In this document: positions 1 to 7,407 of the stretch, in pieces
How positions within the stretch are numbered: the stretch's first letter is position 1
How the letters are laid out: each line of letters begins with the position of its first letter
DNA from: Acidobacteriota bacterium
Lineage (GTDB): Bacteria; Acidobacteriota; Terriglobia; Acidiferrales; UBA7541
Assembly: GCA_003166795.1 (NCBI GenBank)
Contig: PMUS01000099.1
Coordinates: 131,783-163,956 of the forward strand
Direction of reading: 5' to 3'
Length of the DNA stretch: 32,174 nucleotides
Notes under the pieces: generated by a model
Databases searched by the model: none
What the model was told of the DNA's origin: nothing
What the model saw: only the letters and a program-made list of their open reading frames with translations
Made by a program: the position numbers and the translations under genes

Positions 1-563
1 AGCCGCGATTGCAGAGCGTCGAGGCGCTGCTGCATTTGCGCCACAAGCTCCGTTCCTCGCTGTTTCTCGCCCATCGCCTCTGCCATGTGCTGAACCGAAT
101 CGAGCATCCCGCGAACCGTCTGCGGATCGGTCGTATACACCGGAAATCCCAGCTGCTTCAGCGCGTCTGCTGTTTCCACGCGATTGATCGAAGTCGTCGC
201 CAGCACCAGATCCGGTTGCAGCGCCACAATCGCTTCGAGATTTGGATTCTGTGGATCGCCCACGTGCGCCTTCAATTTCGCGGCTGCCGGCGTGTCGCAG
301 AAGTTCGTGTCGGCCACGAGCCGGTCTCCGAGTCCAAGCGCATACACCGTCTCGGTCAAATTCGGCGCCAGTGTCACAATCCGCTTCACGTCAGCGGATA
401 TTTTCATGGTCCGTCCCACCTCATCCATGACCACCTGCGGCCCAGGCACGCCATAATCCTGGGAATATCCGGTCCGATTTTGAGCGACGACTGGCGCCGC
501 GCTCGCAATCAGCGCGCCCGCCATCGAAATTGTCAGAATCCGCCGATCCCACTCGTAACGCAA
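1..563 (-). CDS. Cobalamin-type ABC transporter substrate-binding protein (BtuF-like), 3' end outside window
   Basis: Periplasmic binding protein of the BtuF/helical-backbone family, expected to capture corrinoid (or a similar metal chelate) for an ABC importer. The start is a TTG at 561-563 with a GGAGG ribosome site five bases upstream; no ATG fits. Residues 1-27 form a signal peptide (RR, then a hydrophobic stretch ending in APVVAQ). The family core follows: RIVTLAPNLTETVYALG, then VADTNFCDTP, HVGDPQNPNLEAIVALQPDLVLA and GFPVYTTDPQTV. About 187 codons are visible; the C-terminal lobe lies beyond position 1. The cobalamin riboswitch and terminator directly upstream make vitamin B12 the likely ligand. 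The fold family also contains haem and siderophore binders, so the ligand rests on the riboswitch. Confidence 0.85.
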   Translation of the reverse strand, partial: MRYEWDRRILTISMAGALIASAAPVVAQNRTGYSQDYGVPGPQVVMDEVGRTMKISADVKRIVTLAPNLTETVYALGLGDRLVADTNFCDTPAAAKLKAHVGDPQNPNLEAIVALQPDLVLATTSINRVETADALKQLGFPVYTTDPQTVRGMLDSVQHMAEAMGEKQRGTELVAQMQQRLDALQSR

Positions 564-587
564 CCAGCCCTCCGGTGAGCGGACAAT

Positions 588-614
588 AAAAAAGCCTCGC
601 GAGAATAGCGAGGC
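588..614 (-). terminator. Intrinsic terminator of the cobalamin riboswitch
   Basis: On the minus strand GCCTCGC, a 7-nt loop and GCGAGGC form a perfect 7-bp stem followed at once by six T. It sits between the aptamer and the TTG start of the binding-protein gene, where a riboswitch expression platform is expected. A second hairpin just upstream (623-645) could compete with it. Confidence 0.85.
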
Positions 615-622
615 GCGTCGCC

Positions 623-645
623 ACACTCTTTCTCGCGAAGAGTGT
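623..645 (-). promoter_or_regulatory. Hairpin between aptamer and terminator
   Basis: ACACTCTT and AAGAGTGT pair around a 7-nt loop, an 8-bp stem between the B12 aptamer and the terminator hairpin. The loop carries CGCGAGA, complementary to part of the terminator stem region, so it may take part in the terminator/antiterminator switch. That role is inferred from position and complementarity only. Confidence 0.5.
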
Positions 646-649
646 CAGC

Positions 650-772
650 TTCGACTAGCTCGGGTACGTTCCTGACTTTCGGAGCCACATTTCGCGGCTG
701 CCGATCACAGTGGCGGGACCGTGGCCGATTTTCACGGCCTTCCAATACCCGATGCCAGTTCAATTGTCGAAA
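650..772 (-). ncRNA. Cobalamin riboswitch aptamer
   Basis: The minus strand has the conserved landmarks of the cobalamin aptamer in order: a GGAAGGCCGTGAAAATC segment, the invariant CCCGCCACTGTGAT element (around 697-716), and a B12-box-like AAGTCAGGAACGTACCC (664-680). Outer pairing TCGAC/GTCGA closes the element (765-769 with 651-655). It lies between a consensus promoter and a terminator in front of a BtuF-like gene. Ligand-dependent termination is the expected mechanism. The subclass (adenosyl- or methyl-cobalamin) cannot be decided by eye. Confidence 0.88.
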
Positions 773-775
773 GCG

Positions 776-804
776 AGTCTAAGCTCCGCTCGCCATTGTG
801 TCAA
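776..804 (-). promoter_or_regulatory. Sigma70-like promoter of the cobalamin riboswitch RNA
   Basis: On the minus strand TTGACA (799-804), a 17-bp spacer and TAGACT (776-781). The predicted start of transcription near 769 falls just before the outer pairing of the riboswitch. Confidence 0.75.
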
Positions 805-849
805 TCAGCACCAGCCAACCACAGTCACCAAGATGCACAAGATGCTCGG

Positions 850-1440
850 TCACTCAGAAAAAAAGAACCAATGAGACGCAACCCGGGTATATCCCGTCTT
901 TGGGTATTCTTTGCTCAGAGCCACAGGATCGTCGTCTGTTCGATACATATACCCGCTATGGCTCAATGCATTTGAGTTCCGCATAGCATAACGGACCATG
1001 ATGTCATCTTTGGTGGAACTGATCAGCACTCTGTCCGATACATCCAGATTCAAATAGTCGGAAGGGAGGGCGACGACAGTCGAAAAGACGTCGCCGTTGG
1101 TTTTGGTCGTTTCTTCTTTGATCAAGAGATTTGTAACTTCTTGGAATCTGGAAAGGCGCGTTAGAAACAGTCGGTCTCTGAGGAAGCCGCCGAGGCTGAT
1201 CGTTGGGAAAATCAACAGGCAAAAAACGATGCCAATTACGATGCGGTAAAGAAAATCCTTCGATCTTCGGGTCACGCTCAGGAATGCGCTCCGCAAAATA
1301 CTCGCTAGCAATAGCGCCGAAAATAGGAAAACAAAGAAATCGCTTAATCCGTCACAGAACGTGACCGACCAGAGAAGCGATCCGAGAAAAACAACTCCCA
1401 CGAGGCAAGTCCATTTGTACGACCCCAATTTCGTCGTCAT
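850..1440 (-). CDS. Hypothetical membrane protein with three N-terminal transmembrane segments
   Basis: No family recognised. With the ATG at 1438-1440 the product is 196 residues. Three hydrophobic helices lie in the first 90 residues (around 10-28, 34-51 and 65-84), separated by Arg/Lys-rich loops (RSAFLSVTRRSKDF). They are followed by a roughly 100-residue soluble tail with no cysteine pair or obvious catalytic motif. A GTG at 1503 in the same frame would add 21 residues but overlaps the end of the crotonase gene and has no ribosome site, so the ATG is preferred (only a weak AGAG precedes it). It is the last gene of the thiolase-crotonase strand, about 50 bp after the crotonase stop. AT content is higher than in its neighbours, suggesting a less conserved or recently acquired gene. 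Confidence 0.6.
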   Translation of the reverse strand: MTTKLGSYKWTCLVGVVFLGSLLWSVTFCDGLSDFFVFLFSALLLASILRSAFLSVTRRSKDFLYRIVIGIVFCLLIFPTISLGGFLRDRLFLTRLSRFQEVTNLLIKEETTKTNGDVFSTVVALPSDYLNLDVSDRVLISSTKDDIMVRYAMRNSNALSHSGYMYRTDDDPVALSKEYPKTGYTRVASHWFFFSE

Positions 1441-1487
1441 AATTCTCTGCGCACGCGAAGGTGTTTCGCCATCTAAGCCGATAGAAC

Positions 1488-2330
1488 TTAGCGGTTCTTC
1501 CACTTCGGGGCGCGCTTTTCAACCAGTGCTCGCAAACCTTCCTGCGAATCTTCCAGCTCGGCAAGTTCGTTCAGGAAAACTTTCATCGAGTTGCGGACGC
1601 CATCGCGCAGCGGCAATCCCAGGCTGCCCATGATGGCTTTCTTCGCCATGGTCAGCACCGGCGCGGATTGAGCCGTCACCTTCGCGATCACGTCGTTCAC
1701 TTTCTTTTCGAGTTCAGCCTCGGGCACAAGCCAGTTCACCAGCCCCAGTTCGCGCGCTCTTTCGGCGGACATCGCTTCGCCTGTCAGCACGAGTTCCAGT
1801 GCTTGCTTCGGCCCCAAAATGTACGGAAGAATCGCCGCGGCCAGCGGCGGAAACACTCCGAGTTTGATTTCCGGCTGCGCGAAGCGTGCCTTGGGTGTCG
1901 CGACCACCAGATCGCCCAGCGCCGCCAGCTCCGCGCCTCCGCCCAGCGCCGGCCCGTTCACGACCACCAGCAGCGGTTTCGACGTATCCAGCATCGCCGA
2001 AAACGCGCAGTGGAATGCGTCCAGCAATTGAAACACGCGCCGCTGCGTGTATTCGCCGAGTTCGATGCCGCCGCAGAAAGTCTTTCCGGCGGACTCGAGC
2101 ACGATGAGCTTGATGTTGTATTGCTCGCCGAGAATGTTGATTCCGGAGGCCAGCTCGCAGAGCATTCGTTCGTTCAGCAGGTTGTGGTCAGGACGATCGA
2201 GCGTCAGCCGCGCGACCTCTCCATCCACGCGCACCTTCACGAACTGGAATTCCGAGATTTTCGGCGCTGCCAGCGCCAGCGTTCCGAGGACTTCGACACC
2301 TGCGCTGCGCGTCGGCGTGTGTGGGGACAT
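1488..2330 (-). CDS. Enoyl-CoA hydratase/isomerase (crotonase) family protein
   Basis: Crotonase-fold enzyme acting on an acyl-CoA. The oxyanion-hole segment (GKTFCGGIELGEY) and the second glycine loop (NGPALGGGAELAALGD) are both present. The two positions that carry catalytic glutamates in hydratases are filled: Glu in GGGAEL and Glu in AQPEIKLGVFPP. The QPEIKLGVFPP segment resembles the cyclohexa-1,5-diene-carbonyl-CoA hydratase branch more than the fatty-acid hydratases, so the substrate is open. 280 residues, slightly longer than the usual 260; the first 25 or so residues are a non-conserved extension. GGAG lies about 10 nt before the ATG. It follows the thiolase by 60 bp on the same strand, so the pair probably works in one beta-oxidation or acyl-CoA pathway. 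Confidence 0.88.
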   Translation of the reverse strand: MSPHTPTRSAGVEVLGTLALAAPKISEFQFVKVRVDGEVARLTLDRPDHNLLNERMLCELASGINILGEQYNIKLIVLESAGKTFCGGIELGEYTQRRVFQLLDAFHCAFSAMLDTSKPLLVVVNGPALGGGAELAALGDLVVATPKARFAQPEIKLGVFPPLAAAILPYILGPKQALELVLTGEAMSAERARELGLVNWLVPEAELEKKVNDVIAKVTAQSAPVLTMAKKAIMGSLGLPLRDGVRNSMKVFLNELAELEDSQEGLRALVEKRAPKWKNR

Positions 2331-2390
2331 TAAGAATCGCTCCGGTCTGAGCGCTCTCCCCCAAAACCGCTGAAGAGCACTTCCAAAAGG

Positions 2391-3776
2391 TTAGACCGTT
2401 TCGATTTCGACCGCCACGCCCAATCCGCCGGACACACACAATGTGGCAAGACCCCGCCGGCCAGTCCGCGGGCTGGCCTCTTGGCCAGTGCCCTGTCCTG
2501 ATGGCCGCCGGATCTCGTGAATCAGGGTTGTGAGAATGCGGCTGCCCGTGCACGCAATCGGATGCCCGAGCGCGATCGCGCCGCCGTTGGGATTCAGCCG
2601 CTCGCGATTGAAGTGCAAGTCGCGGTCGCAGGCCAGCACTTGCGCGGCAAACGCCTCGTTCAGCTCAACCGCGTCATAATCTTCCACTTTCGTGCCGGTG
2701 CGTTTGCTCAGATTGCGCACTGCGGGCACCGGGCCGATGCCCATCACGCGCGGATCCACCGCCGCGACCGTCGCATCCACGATTCGCGCGATCGGTTTTA
2801 GATTCAGCTCGCGGACTTTTTCCTCGCTCGCAAGCACCACCGCCGCGGCGCCGTCCGTGATGCCGCTGGAATTCCCCGCGCTCACGCTGCCCGTCTTGCT
2901 GAATACCGGCGGCAGCTTCGCCAGCGCCTCGAGCGTCACGTCCCCGCGCACGTGTTCATCTTTGTCCAGCCGCGTCACGTTGCCTTTTTTATCCTTCACC
3001 TCAATCGGAACCATCTCCGCCTTGAAGCGGCACTCCGAAGCCGCGCGCGCGGCTCTGCGATGGCTCTCGAGCGCGAACGTATCCTGCTCGTCGCGCGAAA
3101 TTTTGTACTGCTCCGCCAGAATCTCCGCCGTCTCGCCCATGATGAGTTTCGATATCGGGCAGACGAATCCGTCGCGGTACATCGCGTCAATCAACGGCTG
3201 GTTGCCCAGCTTGAATCCCCAGCGCCCTTCCACGAGATACGGCACGCGGCTCATTGACTCCGCGCCGCCCGCCACAATAATCTCCGCCGCGCCGGTTAAA
3301 ATTTCCTGCCAGCCAAGCACCACCGCGCGCAATCCCGACGCGCACGCCATGTTAATTGTGAACGCCGGAACGTCGTCGCCCAGCCCCGCACGCCACCCAA
3401 CTTGTCGCGCCGGATTCGGCCCCACGCCCGCCGGCCGCGCATTCCCGAATATCACCTCATCCACATGCCACGGCAGGGTATTCGTACCGCCGGCGTCTCG
3501 CCGGCTCTTTTGATTTCGCTCTTCGGCCTGCTCCTTTTGCCTGTCATTCCGAGGGCCGTCTTCGGCCCGAGGAATCTCTCTTCCGCCGCCCGTCACTGGC
3601 GTATACCCAAATTCCCCCGGCGTGCGTTCCGCCGGCAACGGCAATCCAAACGCGCGCTCCAACGCCGCGCGCACCGCGATCGTACCCAGGTCCGGGTGTG
3701 TGAAATCCGCGAGCATCCCGCCAAATTTTCCGATCGGCGTCCGCACCGCGCTCACAATGTAAACAGTCTTGGCCAC
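2391..3776 (-). CDS. Thiolase (acetyl-CoA C-acyltransferase) with two in-frame repeat-derived inserts
   Basis: Thiolase that condenses or cleaves acyl-CoA with acetyl-CoA. Catalytic elements are complete: nucleophilic Cys145 in NMACASGL, NEAF motif, GHP histidine in ALGHPIACTG, and the second Cys in CVSGG. The GTG at 3774-3776 gives MAKTVYIVSAVRTPIG, the usual family N-terminus, and an extended -10 box lies 10 nt upstream; an upstream GTG at 3806 would add ten unconserved residues. The protein is about 461 residues against 390-400 in the family. The excess is one insert of about 50 residues (51-100, between PLPAE and WHVDEVIFGN) and one of about 12 residues near the C-terminus (in HEIRR...RRGLATLC). 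Both are made of hairpin repeats seen elsewhere in the window. It heads a minus-strand cluster with the crotonase. Confidence 0.93.
   Translation of the reverse strand: MAKTVYIVSAVRTPIGKFGGMLADFTHPDLGTIAVRAALERAFGLPLPAERTPGEFGYTPVTGGGREIPRAEDGPRNDRQKEQAEERNQKSRRDAGGTNTLPWHVDEVIFGNARPAGVGPNPARQVGWRAGLGDDVPAFTINMACASGLRAVVLGWQEILTGAAEIIVAGGAESMSRVPYLVEGRWGFKLGNQPLIDAMYRDGFVCPISKLIMGETAEILAEQYKISRDEQDTFALESHRRAARAASECRFKAEMVPIEVKDKKGNVTRLDKDEHVRGDVTLEALAKLPPVFSKTGSVSAGNSSGITDGAAAVVLASEEKVRELNLKPIARIVDATVAAVDPRVMGIGPVPAVRNLSKRTGTKVEDYDAVELNEAFAAQVLACDRDLHFNRERLNPNGGAIALGHPIACTGSRILTTLIHEIRRPSGQGTGQEASPRTGRRGLATLCVSGGLGVAVEIETV
2458..2505 (-). repeat. Palindromic repeat inserted in frame near the thiolase C-terminus
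   Basis: Contains a perfect CTGGCC-TCTT-GGCCAG hairpin (2473-2488) and further GGCCAG copies beside it. It encodes a Pro/Ser/Gly/Gln-rich stretch (PSGQGTGQEASP) that has no counterpart in ordinary thiolases, between the last helix and the RRGLATLC strand. Confidence 0.65.
3473..3626 (-). repeat. Composite palindromic repeats inserted in frame in the thiolase
   Basis: About 150 bp coding for residues 51-100. It holds the hairpin GCCGGC-GTCTC-GCCGGC followed by a GTAC sequence (3485-3505), and an element running from TGTCATTCCGAG to GAGGAATCTCTC around a GGGCCG/CGGCCC hairpin (3542-3580). Related elements occur between genes near 12303, 21902 and 31896. The encoded segment is charged and low in hydrophobic residues (RNDRQKEQAEERNQKSRRD), as expected of a translated repeat. 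Confidence 0.7.
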
Positions 3777-3786
3777 GTTCGATCGG

Positions 3787-3795
3787 ATGTTAGCA
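3787..3795 (-). promoter_or_regulatory. Extended -10 promoter element of the thiolase gene
   Basis: TGC-TAACAT on the minus strand, ending 10 nt before the GTG at 3776. Transcription would start about four bases before the start codon, giving an almost leaderless mRNA. No good -35 box is seen. Confidence 0.45.
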
Positions 3796-3996
3796 CAGCT
3801 CTGCACGCTTCAATGACGCCCGCCGTCCCCAAGCCGAGGCCCGTAAATCCTCGTTCCTCACGCAGTTCTGTTCCGGCACAAACGGCAGGCCGAGCGCACA
3901 ATTTTCATGGTTTTAGCACCCCGCGCGCGTCAGTTTTCCCGACGAGACCGAACCCTAAACCAAACAATTACAGTTACTTACGTAATGATGTTTCGA

Positions 3997-4026
3997 TTGG
4001 CAGGACCGTTGCTACCTTGCTAATGC
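3997..4026 (+). promoter_or_regulatory. Possible promoter of the 4078-4473 gene
   Basis: TTGGCA (3997-4002), 18-bp spacer, TAATGC (4021-4026), about 50 bp before a strong ribosome site. The 300-bp stretch between the divergent genes (3777-4077) holds nothing else I recognise, apart from a TTACGTAA palindrome at 3977-3984. Confidence 0.35.
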
Positions 4027-4077
4027 GGAGCACTCATAAAGATTCAATTCGGGGTGGCATTGACGAGGAGGTCAGCG

Positions 4078-4473
4078 ATGAGAAGTGGGGTTCTTATTCA
4101 AGATCAAGTTGATACCGTTTCCAAACATCAGTTCCGCCCGCTTCATGAAGAAATGCCTTTTCAAGCGGACGAGGTCGAGGCCCGCATTCAACATGTGTGC
4201 GATCGGCACACGAAGCTCAACACCGCTTCGCAGCTCGTTCGGCTCAAGACCGGAACACATACTTACAATCCGGAACTCGATCTGTGCGTAAAAGTCGAAG
4301 CCGTGCGCTGGATGCTTCGAATCGCAAAACACATGAGCGATCCCGCCCGCGAAGTAGTGCTGCTGCGAATCGAAAATTCCCTGCGCCAGTTGGAAGCTGC
4401 GGTCGAACCCCGACCGTACCTCGCAGAACCGGGAGCGCGCACCGAACGCTTTTTTCGCTCCGCCCACGCCTGA
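4078..4473 (+). CDS. Small hypothetical protein
   Basis: 131 residues from the ATG at 4078, chosen because AGGAGG lies six bases upstream; a GTG at 4054 in the same frame has no ribosome site. The product is soluble, charged and predicted largely helical (EVEARIQHVCDRHTKLNTAS, then LVRLKTGTHTYNPELDLCVKVEAVRWMLRIAKHM and REVVLLRIENSLRQLEAAVE). No signal peptide, membrane segment or known motif is visible. Codon choice is consistent with real coding, though an antisense frame is also open. It stands alone, divergent from the thiolase and 180 bp before the MDR oxidoreductase. I do not recognise the family. Confidence 0.6.
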   Translation: MRSGVLIQDQVDTVSKHQFRPLHEEMPFQADEVEARIQHVCDRHTKLNTASQLVRLKTGTHTYNPELDLCVKVEAVRWMLRIAKHMSDPAREVVLLRIENSLRQLEAAVEPRPYLAEPGARTERFFRSAHA

Positions 4474-4542
4474 AGGTTCGCCCGGGATCGTGAGCCTGGG
4501 CGCATGTTGCCTGTCTGCGGTTTACGGTCTTTATGTTCTTAG

Positions 4543-4617
4543 CTTTCTCTGCGGTGGGCCTTCTGATTTCTCTGTGTTCTCTATGCATCCTCGGTGTCCC
4601 CTGTTGTAAGTCTTTGG
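4543..4617 (-). repeat. Purine-rich degenerate repeat (CACAGAGA type)
   Basis: Read on the minus strand this is a run of imperfect copies of a CACAGAGA/CACCGAGG-like unit, beginning AAAGACTTACAACAGGGG. Related runs lie at 21785, 23082 and 31811, all in gene gaps. Confidence 0.55.
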
Positions 4618-4640
4618 TTTTTTCCCAGCCTGGATTTCGC

Positions 4641-4646
4641 TATTCT
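4641..4646 (+). promoter_or_regulatory. -10 box (TATTCT) of the MDR oxidoreductase gene
   Basis: TATTCT ends eight bases before the ATG at 4655, implying a leader of one or two bases. The same ATTTCG-(1-2 nt)-TATTCTT string precedes serS at the same distance (12418-12432). Confidence 0.45.
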
Positions 4647-4654
4647 TGTCCGCC

Positions 4655-5665
4655 ATGAAAATCTACGAAATACCCAAGGGCGCTAGCGCGCTCGACCAGC
4701 TGCGGCGAGCGGAGCGTCCCGATCCAACGCCGGGGCCCAGTGACGTGCTCGTCCGCATCCGCGCCGCCGCGCTCAATTACCGCGACCACGCGATCATTAC
4801 CGGAAAATATCGCTACGGCCTCGACCACGACACCATCCCCTGCTCGGACGCCGCGGGCGAAGTGGTCGCCATCGGCGCGAACGTCACGCGCTTCAAGCCG
4901 GGCGATCGCGTGATTCCCACTTTCTTCCAGGTGTGGATTGACGGCGCACCGCCGAAGAACCGCGGCGCGCTGGGATCTCCTCTCGATGGCACTCTCGCCG
5001 AATTCGTCTCGCTGCACGAAGACGGCTGGGTCGCGATGCCGAAAAACCTCTCGTTTGAGGAAGCCGCCACGCTCCCGTGCGCCGGGCCCACGGCCTGGAA
5101 CGCCTTGATGACGGTCGGCACCCGCGTCAAGCCCGGCGACACGGTGCTTTGCCTCGGCACGGGCGGCGTCTCGATGTTCGCGCTGCAATTTGCGCGTGCG
5201 GCCGGAGCGCGCGTCATCGTCACCTCGTCGAGCGACGCGAAAATCGAGCGCGCCCGCGGATTTGGCGCATCCGCCGGCGTGAATTACAAGACTCATCCCG
5301 ATTGGGAAAAGGAAGTCATCGCGCTGACCGGCGGTCGCGGCGTGGATTGCGTGATCGAAAATGGCGGCATGGGCACGCTCGCGCGCTCGTTCGAATGCCT
5401 CGGTTACGGCGCCAAAGTCGCTCTGATCGGCGTGCTCTCCGGCCCGCAAGGTTACGCCAACCCGCACGACCTCATGTTCAAAAGCGCCAGCCTGCACGGC
5501 ATCGGCGTTGGCAGCCGCGCAAGCCTCGAGCAGCCGATTCAGGCGATCGAGGTCAACAAGATCAAGCCCATCATTGAAAAAGTGTTTCCGTTTGACCAGG
5601 CCCTGGACGCCTTCCGCCTCCAGGCCTCCGGCAACTTCATGGGCAAGATCGTGATCGCGGTCTAA
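4655..5665 (+). CDS. NAD(P)-dependent alcohol dehydrogenase / quinone-oxidoreductase-like MDR protein
   Basis: Medium-chain dehydrogenase/reductase of 336 residues. The N-terminal GroES-like half has PGPSDVLVRIRAAALNYRD and a CSDAAGEVVAIG turn, and the Rossmann half has LGTGGVSMFALQFARAAGARVIVTSSS, followed by FGASAGVNY and GRGVDCVIENGG. The four-cysteine lobe of the structural zinc site is absent, as in the zinc-independent quinone reductase and YogA-like branches. The ATG at 4655 is preferred to the TTG at 4646 because a TATTCT -10 box ends eight bases before it. There is no ribosome site, consistent with leaderless translation. It reduces or oxidises an alcohol, aldehyde or quinone; the substrate cannot be told. 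Confidence 0.9.
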   Translation: MKIYEIPKGASALDQLRRAERPDPTPGPSDVLVRIRAAALNYRDHAIITGKYRYGLDHDTIPCSDAAGEVVAIGANVTRFKPGDRVIPTFFQVWIDGAPPKNRGALGSPLDGTLAEFVSLHEDGWVAMPKNLSFEEAATLPCAGPTAWNALMTVGTRVKPGDTVLCLGTGGVSMFALQFARAAGARVIVTSSSDAKIERARGFGASAGVNYKTHPDWEKEVIALTGGRGVDCVIENGGMGTLARSFECLGYGAKVALIGVLSGPQGYANPHDLMFKSASLHGIGVGSRASLEQPIQAIEVNKIKPIIEKVFPFDQALDAFRLQASGNFMGKIVIAV

Positions 5666-5681
5666 AAAGATTGGTTTGCGT

Positions 5682-5707
5682 CGTCGAATTTGGGATCCTC
5701 GTTCGAC
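5682..5707 (+). promoter_or_regulatory. Candidate ECF42-type promoter
   Basis: CGTCGA (5682-5687), 16-bp spacer, CGAC (5704-5707), about 20 bp before the DGPF-protein gene. From memory, ECF42 target promoters carry TGTCGA at -35 and CGA/TC at -10; this site matches in five of six -35 positions with suitable spacing. The sigma factor encoded just downstream would then be autoregulated. Confidence 0.5.
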
Positions 5708-5729
5708 TAACCAGTAGGAGGAACAAACA

Positions 5730-6095
5730 ATGAAATACCTGCTTCTCATTTACGGTCAGGAATCGGATTGGTTTAATCTCACTCCGGCTCAAACCGGGGC
5801 CATGATGGCGGAATATGGCAAGTTCACCGAAGAAATCACTTCACAAGGCAAGAATCTCGGCGCCAACCGCCTCAAGCCAGTCGCCGCTGCAACCACGGTC
5901 CGGGTACGGGACGGCAAGCGAGTCCTCACAGACGGTCCCTTTGCGGAAACAAAGGAACAGCTCGGCGGCTACTATCTCGTCGAAGCCGCGGACCTCGACG
6001 AAGCCGTCGCCATCGCCGCGAAAATTCCGGCCGTGCGCCACGGTTCCGTCGAGGTGCGGCCCATTTTTGCCATGGAGCAAGCGGCCAGCACGTAA
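5730..6095 (+). CDS. DGPF-domain (YCII-related) protein
   Basis: 121-residue YCII-like ferredoxin-fold protein with the hallmark TDGPFAETKEQLGGYYLVE (around residues 68-86), followed by the ADLDEAVAIAAKIP helix and GSVEVRPIF strand. AGGAGG lies eight bases before the ATG. Proteins of this type are encoded beside ECF42 sigma factors and are their usual targets; the biochemical role is unknown. The sigma gene starts 57 bp downstream in the same direction, and a candidate ECF42 promoter precedes this gene. Confidence 0.9.
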   Translation: MKYLLLIYGQESDWFNLTPAQTGAMMAEYGKFTEEITSQGKNLGANRLKPVAAATTVRVRDGKRVLTDGPFAETKEQLGGYYLVEAADLDEAVAIAAKIPAVRHGSVEVRPIFAMEQAAST

Positions 6096-6152
6096 GATCG
6101 GGAATGCTTGCGGGTAACGTCGGCCAAAGAGCGAGCGTAGGCCCTCTTCAAC

Positions 6153-7373
6153 ATGGATTTAGAGAAGCTCCACCGCGAAGAATCGGGCCGGGTTCTGTCA
6201 ACACTGATTCGTCTGCTCGGCGATTTCGATCTTGCCGAGGAAATGTTGCAGGAGGCCTACGCCGTCGCCCTACAGAAGTGGCCCGTGGAGGGCGCGCCCG
6301 CGAACCCTCGCGCGTGGCTCGTCAGCACCGCGCGTCACAAAGCCATCGACCGGCTCCGGCGCGACCGCCGCTTCGAAACAAAACGGGACGAGATCGCGCG
6401 CAATGTAGAGTCCACCGCGCAGCCTGCCGATGATTTCGGAGACGACATGTTTCCCGATGACCGCCTGCGCCTCATCTTCACCTGCAGTCACCCCGCGCTG
6501 GCCACAGACGCGCAGGTCGCTCTCACTCTTCATACCATCTGCGGCCTGACCACCGAAGAAATCTCCCGCGCGTTTCTGGTTTCGGTGGCGACCATGGCCC
6601 AGCGCCTGGTTCGAGCGAAGCGCAAGATTCGCGACGCGAACATTCCCTATCGCGTTCCCGCGCGCGAAGATCTGCCGGACCGCCTCGACGCGGCTCTGCT
6701 CGTCGTTTACTTGATCTTCAATGAAGGTTACCTTGCCAGCACCGGCGACGCGCTGATCCGGCGCGAACTCTGCGCCGAAGCGATTCGCCTCGCGCGCACC
6801 ATGTGCGAACTTCTGCCGTGCGAAGCGGAGTCGCAGGCGCTGCTCGGCTTGATGCTGCTCCACGATTCTCGATGCGACGCGCGCGTGAGCGCCGACGGCG
6901 AAATTATTCTGCTCGATGAACAGGATCGCGCTCTCTGGCACTCGGAGCAGATTCGCGAAGGCACGGCGCTCACCGAATCGGCGCTTCGCGGTGGTTCGAA
7001 GGGTTCATACGCGCTGCAGGCTTCGATCGCCGCGCTTCATGCCAACGCGAAAACGGCGCGCGAGACAGACTGGCCACAGATCGCCGCGCTCTATGGCGCG
7101 CTGCTCGAAACTCATCCCTCGCCGGTCATCGCGGTGAATCGAGCCGTCGCCGTGGCCATGGCGCGCTCTCCCGAAGACGGGCTCGCGCTCCTCGATGAAC
7201 TCGAATCGCGAGACGAGCTTTCCGAATTCCATCTTCTGCCTGCCGCGCGCGCGGATTTGCTGCGCCGCCTGGGACGATCGGCCGAAGCTGCCGATGCGTA
7301 CCGGCGCGCCCTCGCGCTCGCAACAAATGATGTGGAGCGCCGCTTCCTGCGCCGCCGCCTCGCCATGTTATGA
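6153..7373 (+). CDS. ECF42-type RNA polymerase sigma factor with C-terminal TPR-like extension
   Basis: 406 residues, about twice the length of a bare ECF sigma. Residues 1-75 are the sigma2 region ([21 protein letters not shown], then [20 protein letters not shown]). Residues 110-165 are sigma4 ([20 protein letters not shown], then [13 protein letters not shown]). From about 185 the ECF42-specific extension begins with [13 protein letters not shown], followed by helix pairs of TPR type ([30 protein letters not shown], then [19 protein letters not shown]). This group has no anti-sigma factor; the extension is thought to control activity. The DGPF gene upstream and the exported flavoenzyme 34 bp downstream on the same strand probably belong to its regulon. 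Confidence 0.93.
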   Translation: MDLEKLHREESGRVLSTLIRLLGDFDLAEEMLQEAYAVALQKWPVEGAPANPRAWLVSTARHKAIDRLRRDRRFETKRDEIARNVESTAQPADDFGDDMFPDDRLRLIFTCSHPALATDAQVALTLHTICGLTTEEISRAFLVSVATMAQRLVRAKRKIRDANIPYRVPAREDLPDRLDAALLVVYLIFNEGYLASTGDALIRRELCAEAIRLARTMCELLPCEAESQALLGLMLLHDSRCDARVSADGEIILLDEQDRALWHSEQIREGTALTESALRGGSKGSYALQASIAALHANAKTARETDWPQIAALYGALLETHPSPVIAVNRAVAVAMARSPEDGLALLDELESRDELSEFHLLPAARADLLRRLGRSAEAADAYRRALALATNDVERRFLRRRLAML

Positions 7374-7407
7374 TCCGCGGGCCGCGACGACACCAGGAGG
7401 ACACGCC

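Noticed and set aside
4640-5749. 369-codon open frame antisense to the MDR oxidoreductase
   Set aside because: The plus strand has complete family motifs; the antisense product is Arg/Ala/His-rich without any.
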